The translations under genes were made by a program, and so were the position numbers. This document shows positions 18,295-23,450 of a stretch of DNA of 23,450 nt, one piece after another. Where the stretch lies: NCBI GenBank assembly GCA_003022815.1, contig PXSL01000132.1:1-23450 (forward strand), read 5' to 3'. Source of the DNA: Halobacteriales archaeon SW_5_68_122 (GTDB lineage: Archaea; Halobacteriota; Halobacteria; Halobacteriales; Haloarculaceae). Positions within the stretch are counted from its first letter, which is position 1; each line of letters starts with the position of its first letter. The notes beneath the pieces are model-generated. The model did not search any database, was not told where the DNA came from, and was given only the letters and a program-made list of their open reading frames with translations.

Positions 18295-18894
18295 ATGACC
18301 GGACAGGACCGCGCGCAGACGCCGCTCGACTTCGCCATCGCGATGGGCATTTTCCTGCTCGCGGTGACGTTCGTCTTCACGTTCATCCCCTCGCTGACGG
18401 CGCCGTTCGTCGATGGCGACCAAGACAAAAGCGCCACCGCGGACCGGGTCGCCAGCCACCTCGCCGAGGGTGCCCTCGGCGACCCCACGGACCCGTTTGT
18501 TATCAATGACACCTGTGCGGAGGTGTTTTTCAACGAGTCGACCAATAACAGCCACATTCATTCGACCTGCGGCTACACCGGCGACAACCTCAGCGAGCGC
18601 GTCGGCGTCGACACCGACCGCCTGCAGGTCAACATTACTGTCGAACAGGTCAACGCAACGGCCAGCGACGACGACCGGTTCCGGACAGTCTGTCATAACA
18701 GCTCCGTCGGCGTCATCCACGAGGAGAACGCGAGTTTCGACTGCGACACGAGGTACGTCACTGGCGACGAGCCGACCGACGACGACTCCGTGGTCGCCGC
18801 CCGCAGAATCGTTACGATTCCGGGCTGTGATTTCGACACTGATAGCACCGACGTGAAGTCCTGCGATGCGACGCTCAGAGTGGAGGTGTGGTGA
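18295..18894 (+). CDS. Pilin-like protein 1 of the cluster (possibly DUF7287)
   Basis: This 199-aa protein starts MTGQDRAQTPLDFAIAMGIF, a short charged leader with an Arg-Ala pair directly before a single long hydrophobic helix that ends near TFIPS. That is the layout of an archaeal class III signal or pilin. The rest is extracellular-looking: acidic, Asn/Thr/Asp-rich, with several NXT/NXS sequons and a set of cysteines that may pair. It starts 2 nt after pilC and shares one base with the next start (TGATG at 18892-18896), so the genes form one tightly packed operon. It probably acts as a minor pilin or pseudopilin assembled by PilB/PilC. From memory it corresponds to the haloarchaeal DUF7287 family. 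Confidence 0.75.
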   Translation: MTGQDRAQTPLDFAIAMGIFLLAVTFVFTFIPSLTAPFVDGDQDKSATADRVASHLAEGALGDPTDPFVINDTCAEVFFNESTNNSHIHSTCGYTGDNLSERVGVDTDRLQVNITVEQVNATASDDDRFRTVCHNSSVGVIHEENASFDCDTRYVTGDEPTDDDSVVAARRIVTIPGCDFDTDSTDVKSCDATLRVEVW

Positions 18895-19422
18895 TGCGGG
18901 GACAGGCTTACACGCTGGAGGCGGTCATCGCGTCGGTGCTTCTGGTGTCGAGTCTGGTGTTCGCCCTGCAGGTGACGGCGGTGACGCCGCTGTCGGCCAG
19001 CACCTCCAAAGGAGGCCGGCGCCCTGAAGAACGCGACGCTGTACTGGAATAAATCGACGGAACAGTACCACAACGCCACCGGGCAGCGTAGATACTACAC
19101 CAGCGACTACCCACCGAACGAGTTCGGCAACATCACCAAACGGGCCTTCGCCGGCCGCGGGCTGGCGGTGAACGTGCTGATACACTACAACGAGAGCAAG
19201 GAGCCCACCCGGATGGTCTACCGGGGGGCACCGAGCGACAACGCCGTCTCGGCCAGCCGGACAGTGACCATCTACGACGACGACAACTTGACCGCACCAC
19301 CACCCAGCAACCAGACGACGGTGGGCGACGCCAGCGAGTTCAAGGATGCCGTGCCGCCAGCCAGTGGCAGCACCAGCGTCTACAATGTCGTCCGCGTGGA
19401 GGTGACGGTGTGGCGGGTGTGA
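18894..19422 (+). pseudogene. Pilin-like protein 2 (possibly DUF7288), interrupted near 19010
   Basis: The gene starts MRGQAYTLEAVIASVLLVSS with an Arg-Gly pair and a single hydrophobic helix, then reads LQVTAVTPLSASTS. At about 19005-19012 the frame ends its sense and would stop at 19052. The sense resumes in another frame at EAGALKNATLYWNKSTEQ and continues to VRVEVTVWRV at 19422. Relatives as I recall them have a helix of about 18-20 residues (starting SSQHIENQ) in between, so a segment seems lost together with the frame. The N-terminal half is diagnostic of the pilin-like family. The gene lies between two others with which it overlaps by one and four bases. As it stands it would give only a 52-residue product. 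Confidence 0.72.
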
Positions 19423-19532
19423 GCCGCCGCGACCGGGCACAAATGGCACCGATACCGTCTCCACTCGTAGACAGGTCCGACGCCGCCGTGACGGGCGACG
19501 ACATCAGCGCAAGATGGAGCGTGGTCGCGTGA
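19419..19532 (+). CDS. 37-codon remnant of a further pilin-like gene
   Basis: A short frame with GTG start 19419-19421 overlaps the stop of the preceding gene (GTGA), and its own TGA at 19530-19532 overlaps the GTG start of the following gene in the same way. The double coupling strongly suggests a real gene position. The start reads VSRRDRAQMAPIPSPLVDRS, with the Arg-Ala-Gln motif shared by its neighbours, but the hydrophobic helix that all four neighbours carry is absent. I infer that the middle of the gene was lost in frame, leaving a 37-aa relic that would not reach the membrane. An alternative is a chance frame between two genes. Confidence 0.5.
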   Translation: MSRRDRAQMAPIPSPLVDRSDAAVTGDDISARWSVVA

Positions 19533-19978
19533 CCGGAGAACGCGCCATCTCGCCGGTGTTCGGCTACGTGCTGACACTCGGCATCTCGACGCTTTTGATG
19601 TCGGGGCTCCTGATAGCCGCCACCGGGTTCGTCGACACCCAGCGCGAGCGGACGACCGAGAACACACTCCAGGTCGTCGGCCAGCAGGTGTCGGCGGACA
19701 TCGCCGCGGCGGACCGGCTCCACCGGACCGATGGCGCCACTAATGTCGTCATCAAGCGGGACTTGCCGGATAGCGTCGTCGGCTCCCAGTACACGGTGTT
19801 CGTCCGGAGCGACGGCAATGGTCCGACCGATGCGTACCTGCGGCTGACAACGGCCCGGCCGAACGTGACTGTCGAGGTCGGCGTCGCCAACGAAACGAAC
19901 GTGGCCAACTCCGCGGTGGGGGGCGGCGAAATCGAGATCAGCTACAACGGCAGTGCGCTGGAGGTGACCAATGGCTGA
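19529..19978 (+). CDS. Pilin-like protein 4 (archaeal pilin N-terminus, possibly DUF7266)
   Basis: This 149-aa protein begins MTGERAISPVFGYVLTLGIS, which is the classic archaeal pilin start: a basic leader, Arg-Ala, then ISPV and a hydrophobic helix of about 22 residues. The remainder is beta-rich and hydrophilic, with sequons (for example NVT, NET), ending ISYNGSALEVTNG. The prepilin peptidase would be expected to cut near the Arg-Ala/Ile bond, and the mature protein would be placed in a pilus by PilB/PilC. The GTG at 19529 is chosen over the ATG at 19514 because it forms a GTGA overlap with the preceding frame. Its stop overlaps the next start by 8 nt (19971-19978). It is the best preserved pilin-like gene here along with the first. 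Confidence 0.78.
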   Translation: MTGERAISPVFGYVLTLGISTLLMSGLLIAATGFVDTQRERTTENTLQVVGQQVSADIAAADRLHRTDGATNVVIKRDLPDSVVGSQYTVFVRSDGNGPTDAYLRLTTARPNVTVEVGVANETNVANSAVGGGEIEISYNGSALEVTNG

Positions 19979-20682
19979 CCCGACCGATACCCGCGGCGTC
20001 AGCGAGGTGGTCGGGTTCATCCTGGTGTTCTCGCTGGTGCTCGGGACCATTACGCTGGTGTACGCGAGCGGCATCTCAGGGCTAGACAATACCCGCGACG
20101 CCGAGCGCATCACGAACGCCGAGCGAGCCTTCGACGTGCTGGCGAACAACGACCAGCACCGAGCGGGAAATGAACATCAGCGCCGACGGGGTGGACCCGG
20201 CCGTCGCCAATTCCTCCACGATACGGTACAACCCGGGGACCGACACGAGCATCGTGTACGAGAACGGCGCCGTCATCCGCGTCGATAACGGCAATGCGAT
20301 TATGCTTGAGGAGCCAGACTTCCTGTTCGACAACGGTACCGTCGTCGTCAGGTACATCGAGCCGCAGGGAAGCGGCCAGAGCATCGGCGGCACCTCGACG
20401 GCGGTGCTGATCCGGGCCGAGCGAACAAGTAGTGATGTGCTCGTCAACCGCGGCAGAAGCATGAACGTCACGATAACGATGCGGACACACCCGGAGCGCG
20501 CGCAGGTCTGGCAGGACTACTACAACCGGTCGATAAACTTGTCGGCAACCGACCCCGGCACCACCGGATCCTGCACTAATTCAAGTGTCGGCGGGTCCGA
20601 GACGACCCAAATCGAGTGTAAACCCTTCAACGCCGACAAACTCGCCGTCTCGAAGGTCCAGATCGGGGTCGAACTGACCTGA
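19971..20682 (+). pseudogene. Pilin-like protein 5 (possibly DUF7289), interrupted near 20150
   Basis: The gene starts with a short leader and RGVSEVVGFILVFSLVLG, an Arg-Gly pair followed by a pilin-type helix. It continues to AERITNAERAFDVLANN. Near 20148-20152 the frame changes, and sense resumes at TSTEREMNISADGVDPAVAN, running to KVQIGVELT at 20682. Relatives I recall have roughly 25-35 residues in between (a VEDIHRRGAPSR-like stretch), which are absent. The second part is beta-rich with sequons, as expected for the exposed domain. It is the last gene of the pilus operon. As read it would stop early at about 105 residues with a nonsense tail. Real decay and assembly error are both possible. 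Confidence 0.72.
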
Positions 20683-20927
20683 CTTGCGATAGCTCAACCC
20701 CGAGCGGTTCTCAGTGACGTGGAAGCACGTCATCACCTCGCCGAATCCGGGCTACACGGAGCCCTCCTCTGCGACCGTCGGGTCACGACGTATGACCGAC
20801 AGTGTAACTCACAGCAGTCACTACGAGGGCAACTTCCGCTTTCCCTTTGCGAATTAATACGGTATAATGTCTTATAACTGGATTCAGGCAATCATTAAGT
20901 ACACTCGATGTGCTACTGTGTGGCACA
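20683..20927 (+). other. Gap after the pilus operon with an orphan open frame
   Basis: A frame without start codon runs from 20693 to a TAA at 20855-20857. It reads LNPERFSVTWKHVITSPNPG and ends HYEGNFRFPFAN. Its third positions are G/C-rich in the first 35 codons, so it may be the 3' end of a gene whose front is gone, in keeping with the other breaks nearby. I recognise no family. After it, 20850-20905 is unusually A/T-rich, with TTAATAC, TATAAT and TTATAA tracts, and contains the promoter of the small gene that follows. Confidence 0.35.
20894..20899 (+). promoter_or_regulatory. TATA-like box of the 32-aa gene
   Basis: ATTAAG in an A/T-rich region, centred about 31 nt before ATG 20928, at the long end of the spacing seen elsewhere. 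Other A/T tracts lie 20-40 nt further upstream. Confidence 0.4.
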
Positions 20928-21026
20928 ATGGAAGAAAACGACACACTAGGCGACATTAATCACACACCACCGGCCGGCGACTCCGTCTCGAACGTCTGGG
21001 ACCGGGGCCACGAACAGGACGACTGA
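20928..21026 (+). CDS. Mini-protein of 32 aa
   Basis: The frame reads MEENDTLGDINHTPPAGDSV and ends SNVWDRGHEQDD. It is very acidic, has no hydrophobic helix, and contains a central Thr-Pro-Pro. The start is the first ATG after an A/T-rich promoter region, and G/C-rich third positions set in from the middle of the frame. I do not recognise a named family, though similar short acidic proteins with this motif order seem to exist in haloarchaea. It may be a small regulator or binding partner; nothing in the sequence shows which. It stands alone, 76 nt before the next gene. Confidence 0.5.
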   Translation: MEENDTLGDINHTPPAGDSVSNVWDRGHEQDD

Positions 21027-21073
21027 ATCGGTCCACTTCTCGCGGAAGTTACCCCGCCAGCCACGGCCCCAAA

Positions 21074-21080
21074 TTGATTA
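21074..21080 (+). promoter_or_regulatory. TATA-like box of the CPxC small-protein gene
   Basis: TTGATTA centred 26 nt before ATG 21103. A GGAGGGGGT directly before the start could also serve as a ribosome binding site. Confidence 0.5.
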
Positions 21081-21102
21081 GGGACCCACCGCTGGAGGGG
21101 GT

Positions 21103-21333
21103 ATGGACATCGACACGGACGAACTGCTCGCCTCGCTGACCCCGAGAGACGAAAACTCCGCGATAAAGACCTACCAGAACACCGTCTCGGTCGCCTGTCC
21201 GGCTTGCGAGGAGCCGTTCGACGATCTGGTCGTCTGCAAGGAGAGCCCGACCAGCCTCAACCTCTCGAAGCAACTGGACCTCTGTGTCGGCGTCGAGGGC
21301 GAGCGGGCGTTCATCTTCACGCACAAGCCTTAG
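21103..21333 (+). CDS. Small cysteine-motif protein, 76 aa ('flagella cluster'-like, possibly DUF7385)
   Basis: The protein has a central VACPACEEPFDDLVVCKE segment, a CxxC pair and a third cysteine, which resembles half of a zinc ribbon. A fourth cysteine lies in LDLCVGVEGERAFIF, and together they could hold one metal ion. From memory it resembles a conserved haloarchaeal family first annotated as a flagella cluster protein, though no motility gene other than the pilus operon is nearby. The start is backed by a TATA-like box and a GGAGG-type site. Its stop overlaps the stop of the convergent small membrane protein gene (TTAG, 21330-21333). Confidence 0.75.
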   Translation: MDIDTDELLASLTPRDENSAIKTYQNTVSVACPACEEPFDDLVVCKESPTSLNLSKQLDLCVGVEGERAFIFTHKP

Positions 21334-21515
21334 TTCGCCCACGGGCCGACGCCGAGGACGTTGCCGGCGAACCAGCCCGCGGCGACGGGCGCAACGACCA
21401 CGAGACAGAGCATCCCGACATACCGGGCCGGCGGGGGCTGGAGAGCGAGGTAAATCAGATACAGCGTGCCGATGAGCGGCCACAGTCGGCGGAGGTTGAA
21501 CCGCTCGTCCGACAT
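21330..21515 (-). CDS. Small membrane protein with two helices, 61 aa
   Basis: This frame reads MSDERFNLRRLWPLIGTLYL at the start. Two hydrophobic segments follow, LWPLIGTLYLIYLAL and VGMLCLVVVAPVAAGWFAG, separated by a short PPPARY turn, with the positively charged NLRR in front. The start at 21515 is supported by a TATA-like CATTAC about 26 nt upstream on the minus strand. A much longer frame upstream runs antisense to the lipoprotein gene and is rejected. I know no function; small two-helix proteins of this kind are common and often conserved only in haloarchaea. It converges with the cysteine-motif gene, with overlapping stops. Confidence 0.7.
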   Translation of the reverse strand: MSDERFNLRRLWPLIGTLYLIYLALQPPPARYVGMLCLVVVAPVAAGWFAGNVLGVGPWAN

Positions 21516-21537
21516 GGCCAGCGGTTGTCCCGCCGGG

Positions 21538-21543
21538 GTAATG
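21538..21543 (-). promoter_or_regulatory. TATA-like box of the two-helix protein gene
   Basis: Read on the minus strand the box is CATTAC, centred about 26 nt before the ATG at 21515. Confidence 0.45.
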
Positions 21544-21586
21544 AGGGTATCCGTCCGGCCGTGGAGCCGCCTATCGCCGGCAGAAC

Positions 21587-21592
21587 ACTTAC
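21587..21592 (+). promoter_or_regulatory. TATA-like box of the small lipoprotein gene
   Basis: ACTTAC centred about 28 nt before the GTG at 21618. It is a weak match but lies at the usual distance for this window. Confidence 0.4.
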
Positions 21593-21617
21593 GCGGGGCT
21601 GGCAACCATTCGGGCAT

Positions 21618-22055
21618 GTGCGACGCCGAAGCTACCTCCTCGCGGTCGCCGCCGGTCTCCCGCTGGCCGGCTGTAGCGGTGACGACGGGGCGGAGACGGC
21701 GACCGAGCGCGGGGACGGCGTCAAGGCGAACGCGCTCCGCGACGCCGTCGAGAGTGAGGGCCACGCCGTCCGCGAGCTGTCGGTCGGCGAGCGCGTCGCC
21801 CTGGCGTACACCCCGCGGGAGCCGACCGAGGAGGGGGTCAGAGAGAGCATCAACGACGTCGCACGCGCCTTCTTCGACCGGGCCTATGACGGCCAGTGGG
21901 GGGTCTCCGGGCTGGACGCCGCGGTCCGCATCGACGGCGAGGTAGTCGCCACCTGGCGGATGGAGCAGTCCTGGATAGACGCGTACCTCGACGGCGAGAT
22001 GAGCCGCGAGGAACTCGCAGCGAGGGTCGAGGACAGCGTCGAGCGGCGGGACTAG
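21618..22055 (+). CDS. Small secreted lipoprotein, 145 aa
   Basis: A GTG start gives MRRRSYLLAVAAGLPLAGC, an arginine-rich signal with lipobox LAGC (C19), so export by Tat and lipid anchoring outside the membrane are likely. A short acidic linker and a domain of about 110 residues follow. It begins VKANALRDAVESEGHAVREL and includes RAFFDRAYDGQWGVSGLDAAVR and MEQSWIDAYLDGEMSREE. The domain looks alpha/beta and compact. I do not recognise the family. The longer upstream frame lacks a signal and overlaps the previous genes, so it is rejected. The stop shares three bases with the stop of a convergent frame on the other strand (CTAG, 22052-22055). Confidence 0.75.
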   Translation: MRRRSYLLAVAAGLPLAGCSGDDGAETATERGDGVKANALRDAVESEGHAVRELSVGERVALAYTPREPTEEGVRESINDVARAFFDRAYDGQWGVSGLDAAVRIDGEVVATWRMEQSWIDAYLDGEMSREELAARVEDSVERRD

Positions 22056-22232
22056 TCGCTGACGAGCGCCCCGAGGACGCGGGCGACGGCGTTCCGCCAG
22101 TGTTGGTGGAACGTCCGGGGGTGATACCGAGCGAGTCGGCGGCGCCCTCGCGAGCCACGGCCGGGCGGCATCGAGGCACTCCCGGAGTGACTGCTCGACG
22201 GCCGACCGGAGTTCGGAACCGGATGACGGCAC
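22052..22232 (-). pseudogene. Remnant of a small gene, about 60 codons left, frameshifted
   Basis: On the minus strand a GTG at 22232 opens PSSGSELRSAVEQSLRECLD and then AARPWLARA. Somewhere between 22128 and 22150 the frame changes, and the sense continues as RYHPRTFHQHWRNAVARVLG, ending ALVSD at a stop that overlaps the lipoprotein stop (CTAG). The amphipathic first half and the HPRTFHQHW second half look like one short helical protein. Its length of 181 nt is not a multiple of three, so bases or a larger segment are missing. I do not know the family. The overlapping stop codons are a sign that the final frame is genuine. Confidence 0.5.
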
Positions 22233-22258
22233 GCCCGACAATGGGAGTAGTCCGGGCG

Positions 22259-22448
22259 CTACTCGACCCAGATAATCTTCCGGTTGATGAACTCCCGGAT
22301 GCCCGGCCCGGACAGTTCCCGGCCGTAGCCCGACTCTTCGAGGCCGCCGAACGGCACCCGGGGGTCGGACGTGACGAGCTGGTTGACCTAAACGCACCCG
22401 GCGTTGATGCGCCAGGCGAGGCGCTCGCCGTGTTGCGCCGCGAAAATC
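22259..22448 (-). pseudogene. 3' remnant of an NAD(P)-dependent aldehyde dehydrogenase gene
   Basis: On the minus strand the frame reads ERLAWRINAGCV, an in-frame TAG, then VNQLVTSDPRVPFGGLEESG, and ends IREFINRKIIWVE with a TAG at 22259-22261. This is clearly the C-terminal 60 or so residues of an aldehyde dehydrogenase (succinate-semialdehyde type): the NAGCV-VNQ stretch, PFGG-SGYGREL, and the final REF-N-K--WV. The catalytic and NAD-binding parts, about 400 residues, are absent, and an internal stop replaces a residue usually Phe, Tyr or similar. The fragment begins directly beside the 3' end of the tRNA-Ala gene. It is a dead relic. Confidence 0.8.
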
Positions 22449-22451
22449 CAG

Positions 22452-22523
22452 TGGACTCGCCGGGATTTGAACCCGGGGCCTTCCCCGTGCCAGGGGGATG
22501 ATCTACCGCTGATCTACGAGCCC
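22452..22523 (-). tRNA. tRNA-Ala (anticodon GGC)
   Basis: The 72-nt minus-strand sequence folds as a full cloverleaf. The acceptor stem GGGCTCG pairs with CGAGTCC. The D stem is GATC/GATC with an AGCGGTA loop. The anticodon stem TCCCC/GGGGA holds the loop CTGGCAC, with anticodon GGC reading Ala codon GCC. The T arm is CCGGG-TTCAAAT-CCCGG. The discriminator base is A and CCA is not encoded, as is usual in haloarchaea. No intron is seen. The gene is transcribed towards the ALDH remnant, and an A/T tract (CATATTT on the minus strand, near 22573) may be its upstream promoter. Confidence 0.93.
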
Positions 22524-22581
22524 TCGAACGCAGTACACCGTACCGGAGAGAGTCAAGCGGGTTGCGGCGAAATATGGGGGC

Positions 22582-22998
22582 ATGAGCACTGAGCAGGAAC
22601 AGCGGACCATCCGGTGTCTGGTGGCGAAGGTCGGCCTCGACGGCCACGACCGCGGCGCCCACGTCATCGCCCGGGCGTTCCGCGACGCCGGCTTCGAGGT
22701 CATCTACTCGGGACTGCACAAGTCGCCCGACGAGATCGTCCAGGCCGCCGTCCAGGAGGACGTCGACGTGCTGGGCATCTCCATTCTCTCGGGCGCCCAC
22801 GACACCCTCGTTCCGAAGATCATCGACGGCCTCGAGGGGTACGACGCTCTCGAGGACACCCTGGTCATCGTCGGCGGCATCGTCCCCGACGAGGACCGGG
22901 AGGAGCTGTACGAGCTCGGCGTCGCCGAAATCTTCGGTCCTGGCGCCACCATGCAGGAAACCATCGAGTTCGTCCGCGAGAACGCCCCCGACCGATAG
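22582..22998 (+). CDS. Methylmalonyl-CoA mutase, cobalamin-binding (small) subunit
   Basis: This 138-aa protein is a stand-alone B12-binding domain. The signature DGHDRGAHVIARAFRD contains H22, the lower axial ligand of cobalt. GISILSGAHDTL and IVGGIVPDEDREEL follow as the other cofactor-contact segments, and the end reads GVAEIFGPGATMQETI. In archaea methylmalonyl-CoA mutase is often split into a catalytic large subunit and this small subunit. The enzyme interconverts (R)-methylmalonyl-CoA and succinyl-CoA, used in propionate or odd-chain and branched-chain degradation. The large subunit is not in the window. The GTPase gene starts immediately after the stop (TAG then ATG), so the two belong to one operon. 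No clear TATA box is seen at the usual distance. Confidence 0.92.
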   Translation: MSTEQEQRTIRCLVAKVGLDGHDRGAHVIARAFRDAGFEVIYSGLHKSPDEIVQAAVQEDVDVLGISILSGAHDTLVPKIIDGLEGYDALEDTLVIVGGIVPDEDREELYELGVAEIFGPGATMQETIEFVRENAPDR

Positions 22999-23450
22999 AT
23001 GAGCAGCGACGAGTCGCTCATTGACGAGCTACTGGCGGGCAAACACCGCGCGCTCGCACGGGTGATAACGAAGATAGAGAACCGCTCGCCGGGGTACCGG
23101 GACCTCGTCTCGGAGCTGCACGAGCACACCGGTCACGCCCAGGTCGTCGGCATCACGGGGTCGCCGGGAGCGGGCAAGTCGACGCTGGTGGACAAGATGG
23201 CCGCCACCTACCGGGAGCGCGGCGAGACGGTCGGCGTCATCGCCATCGACCCCTCCTCGCCGTTCACCGGCGGCGCGGTGCTGGGCGACCGCATCCGGAT
23301 GGCGTCCAACGTCGGCGACATGGACGTCTTTTTCCGGTCGATGTCCGCCCGGGGGACGCTGGGCGGGCTCTCGACGTCGACGACGGACGCGGCGAAGGCG
23401 TTGGACGCCTTCGGCAAGGACCGCGTCATCGTCGAGACGGTCGGCGCCGG
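22999..23450 (+). CDS. meaB: MeaB/ArgK-type GTPase chaperone of methylmalonyl-CoA mutase (cut by window edge)
   Basis: The first 150 residues are seen; the frame runs off the right edge. The N-terminal helices (DELLAGKHRALARVITKIEN) precede the P-loop GITGSPGAGKSTLVDKM, then GVIAIDPSSPFTGGAVLGDR, the switch region RSMSARGTLGGLSTSTTDAA, and VIVETVGAG at the end. These are diagnostic of the MeaB/ArgK (LAO) G3E-related GTPases, which load and repair cobalamin in the mutase using GTP. The start ATG 22999 directly abuts the stop of the mutase subunit, so the functional link and co-translation are clear. Older annotations call this family LAO/AO transport ATPase, which is misleading. Confidence 0.92.
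   Translation, partial: MSSDESLIDELLAGKHRALARVITKIENRSPGYRDLVSELHEHTGHAQVVGITGSPGAGKSTLVDKMAATYRERGETVGVIAIDPSSPFTGGAVLGDRIRMASNVGDMDVFFRSMSARGTLGGLSTSTTDAAKALDAFGKDRVIVETVGA

Noticed and set aside
22566..22580. A/T tract just before the mutase subunit as its TATA box
   Set aside because: It is only about 10 nt from the start codon, too close for a promoter of this gene; it may instead serve the divergent tRNA.
21850..22800. Minus-strand frame of 316 codons across the tRNA and ALDH remnant
   Set aside because: It passes through the tRNA gene and is antisense to the mutase subunit; the ALDH sense is in another frame.

Overview
The window reads as a chromosomal stretch of a halophilic archaeon (class Halobacteria). 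The DNA is GC-rich with a strong G/C bias at third codon positions. The proteins are very acidic. Several lipoproteins carry twin-arginine-type signal peptides ending in LAGC or similar. Many genes have a T/A-rich TATA-like box about 26-30 nt before the start codon, as expected for leaderless haloarchaeal transcripts. I do not assign a genus.

Layout. 1-2.1 kb: the C-terminal half of an MMPL/RND-type membrane protein, a RecA/RAD55-like haloarchaeal protein, and a convergent metallo-beta-lactamase-fold hydrolase. 2.2-4.4 kb: an accessory-looking patch with a lipoprotein of unknown function, a winged-helix antitoxin/PIN toxin pair (VapBC type), and the stub of a second lipoprotein gene. 4.4-7.9 kb: a LEA14/WHy-like repeat protein (broken), a thioredoxin-fold redoxin with an apparent internal deletion, a coiled-coil two-TM protein (frameshifted) and a 47-aa protein. 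8-13.8 kb: intact metabolic genes, namely an O-methyltransferase, an acyl-CoA synthetase, an MFS transporter, a 60-aa protein, and an Lrp/AsnC regulator overlapping a class I aminotransferase. 13.9-20.7 kb: a type IV pilus locus with the secretion ATPase (PilB type, frameshifted), the membrane platform PilC, and five consecutive small pilin-like genes, two clearly broken and one reduced to 37 codons. 20.9-22.5 kb: short genes, an aldehyde dehydrogenase 3' remnant, and a tRNA-Ala(GGC). 22.6 kb to the end: the cobalamin-binding subunit of methylmalonyl-CoA mutase and the start of its MeaB/ArgK-type GTPase.

The most unusual property is not one gene but a recurring defect. At least six genes (LEA14-like protein, redoxin, PilB, two pilin-like genes, a small gene at 22.1 kb), and probably the coiled-coil gene, the 37-codon pilin-like gene, the lipoprotein stub and the ALDH remnant, appear to lack a short internal piece. 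Where I can estimate it, the loss is about 18-35 codons, usually with a change of reading frame, while both flanks stay well conserved. Either this chromosome segment is decaying by many small deletions, or (at least as likely) a scaffold was closed over small gaps. This should be settled before any pseudogene call is taken literally.

How the genes work together. PilB and PilC would power and anchor assembly of a pilus or pseudopilus made from the downstream pilin-like proteins. The Lrp regulator and aminotransferase form a translationally coupled amino-acid unit. The mutase subunit and MeaB-type GTPase act together in the methylmalonyl-CoA/propionate pathway. The PIN toxin and its antitoxin form a self-contained pair. 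I found no CRISPR array, transposase, integrase or replication origin.
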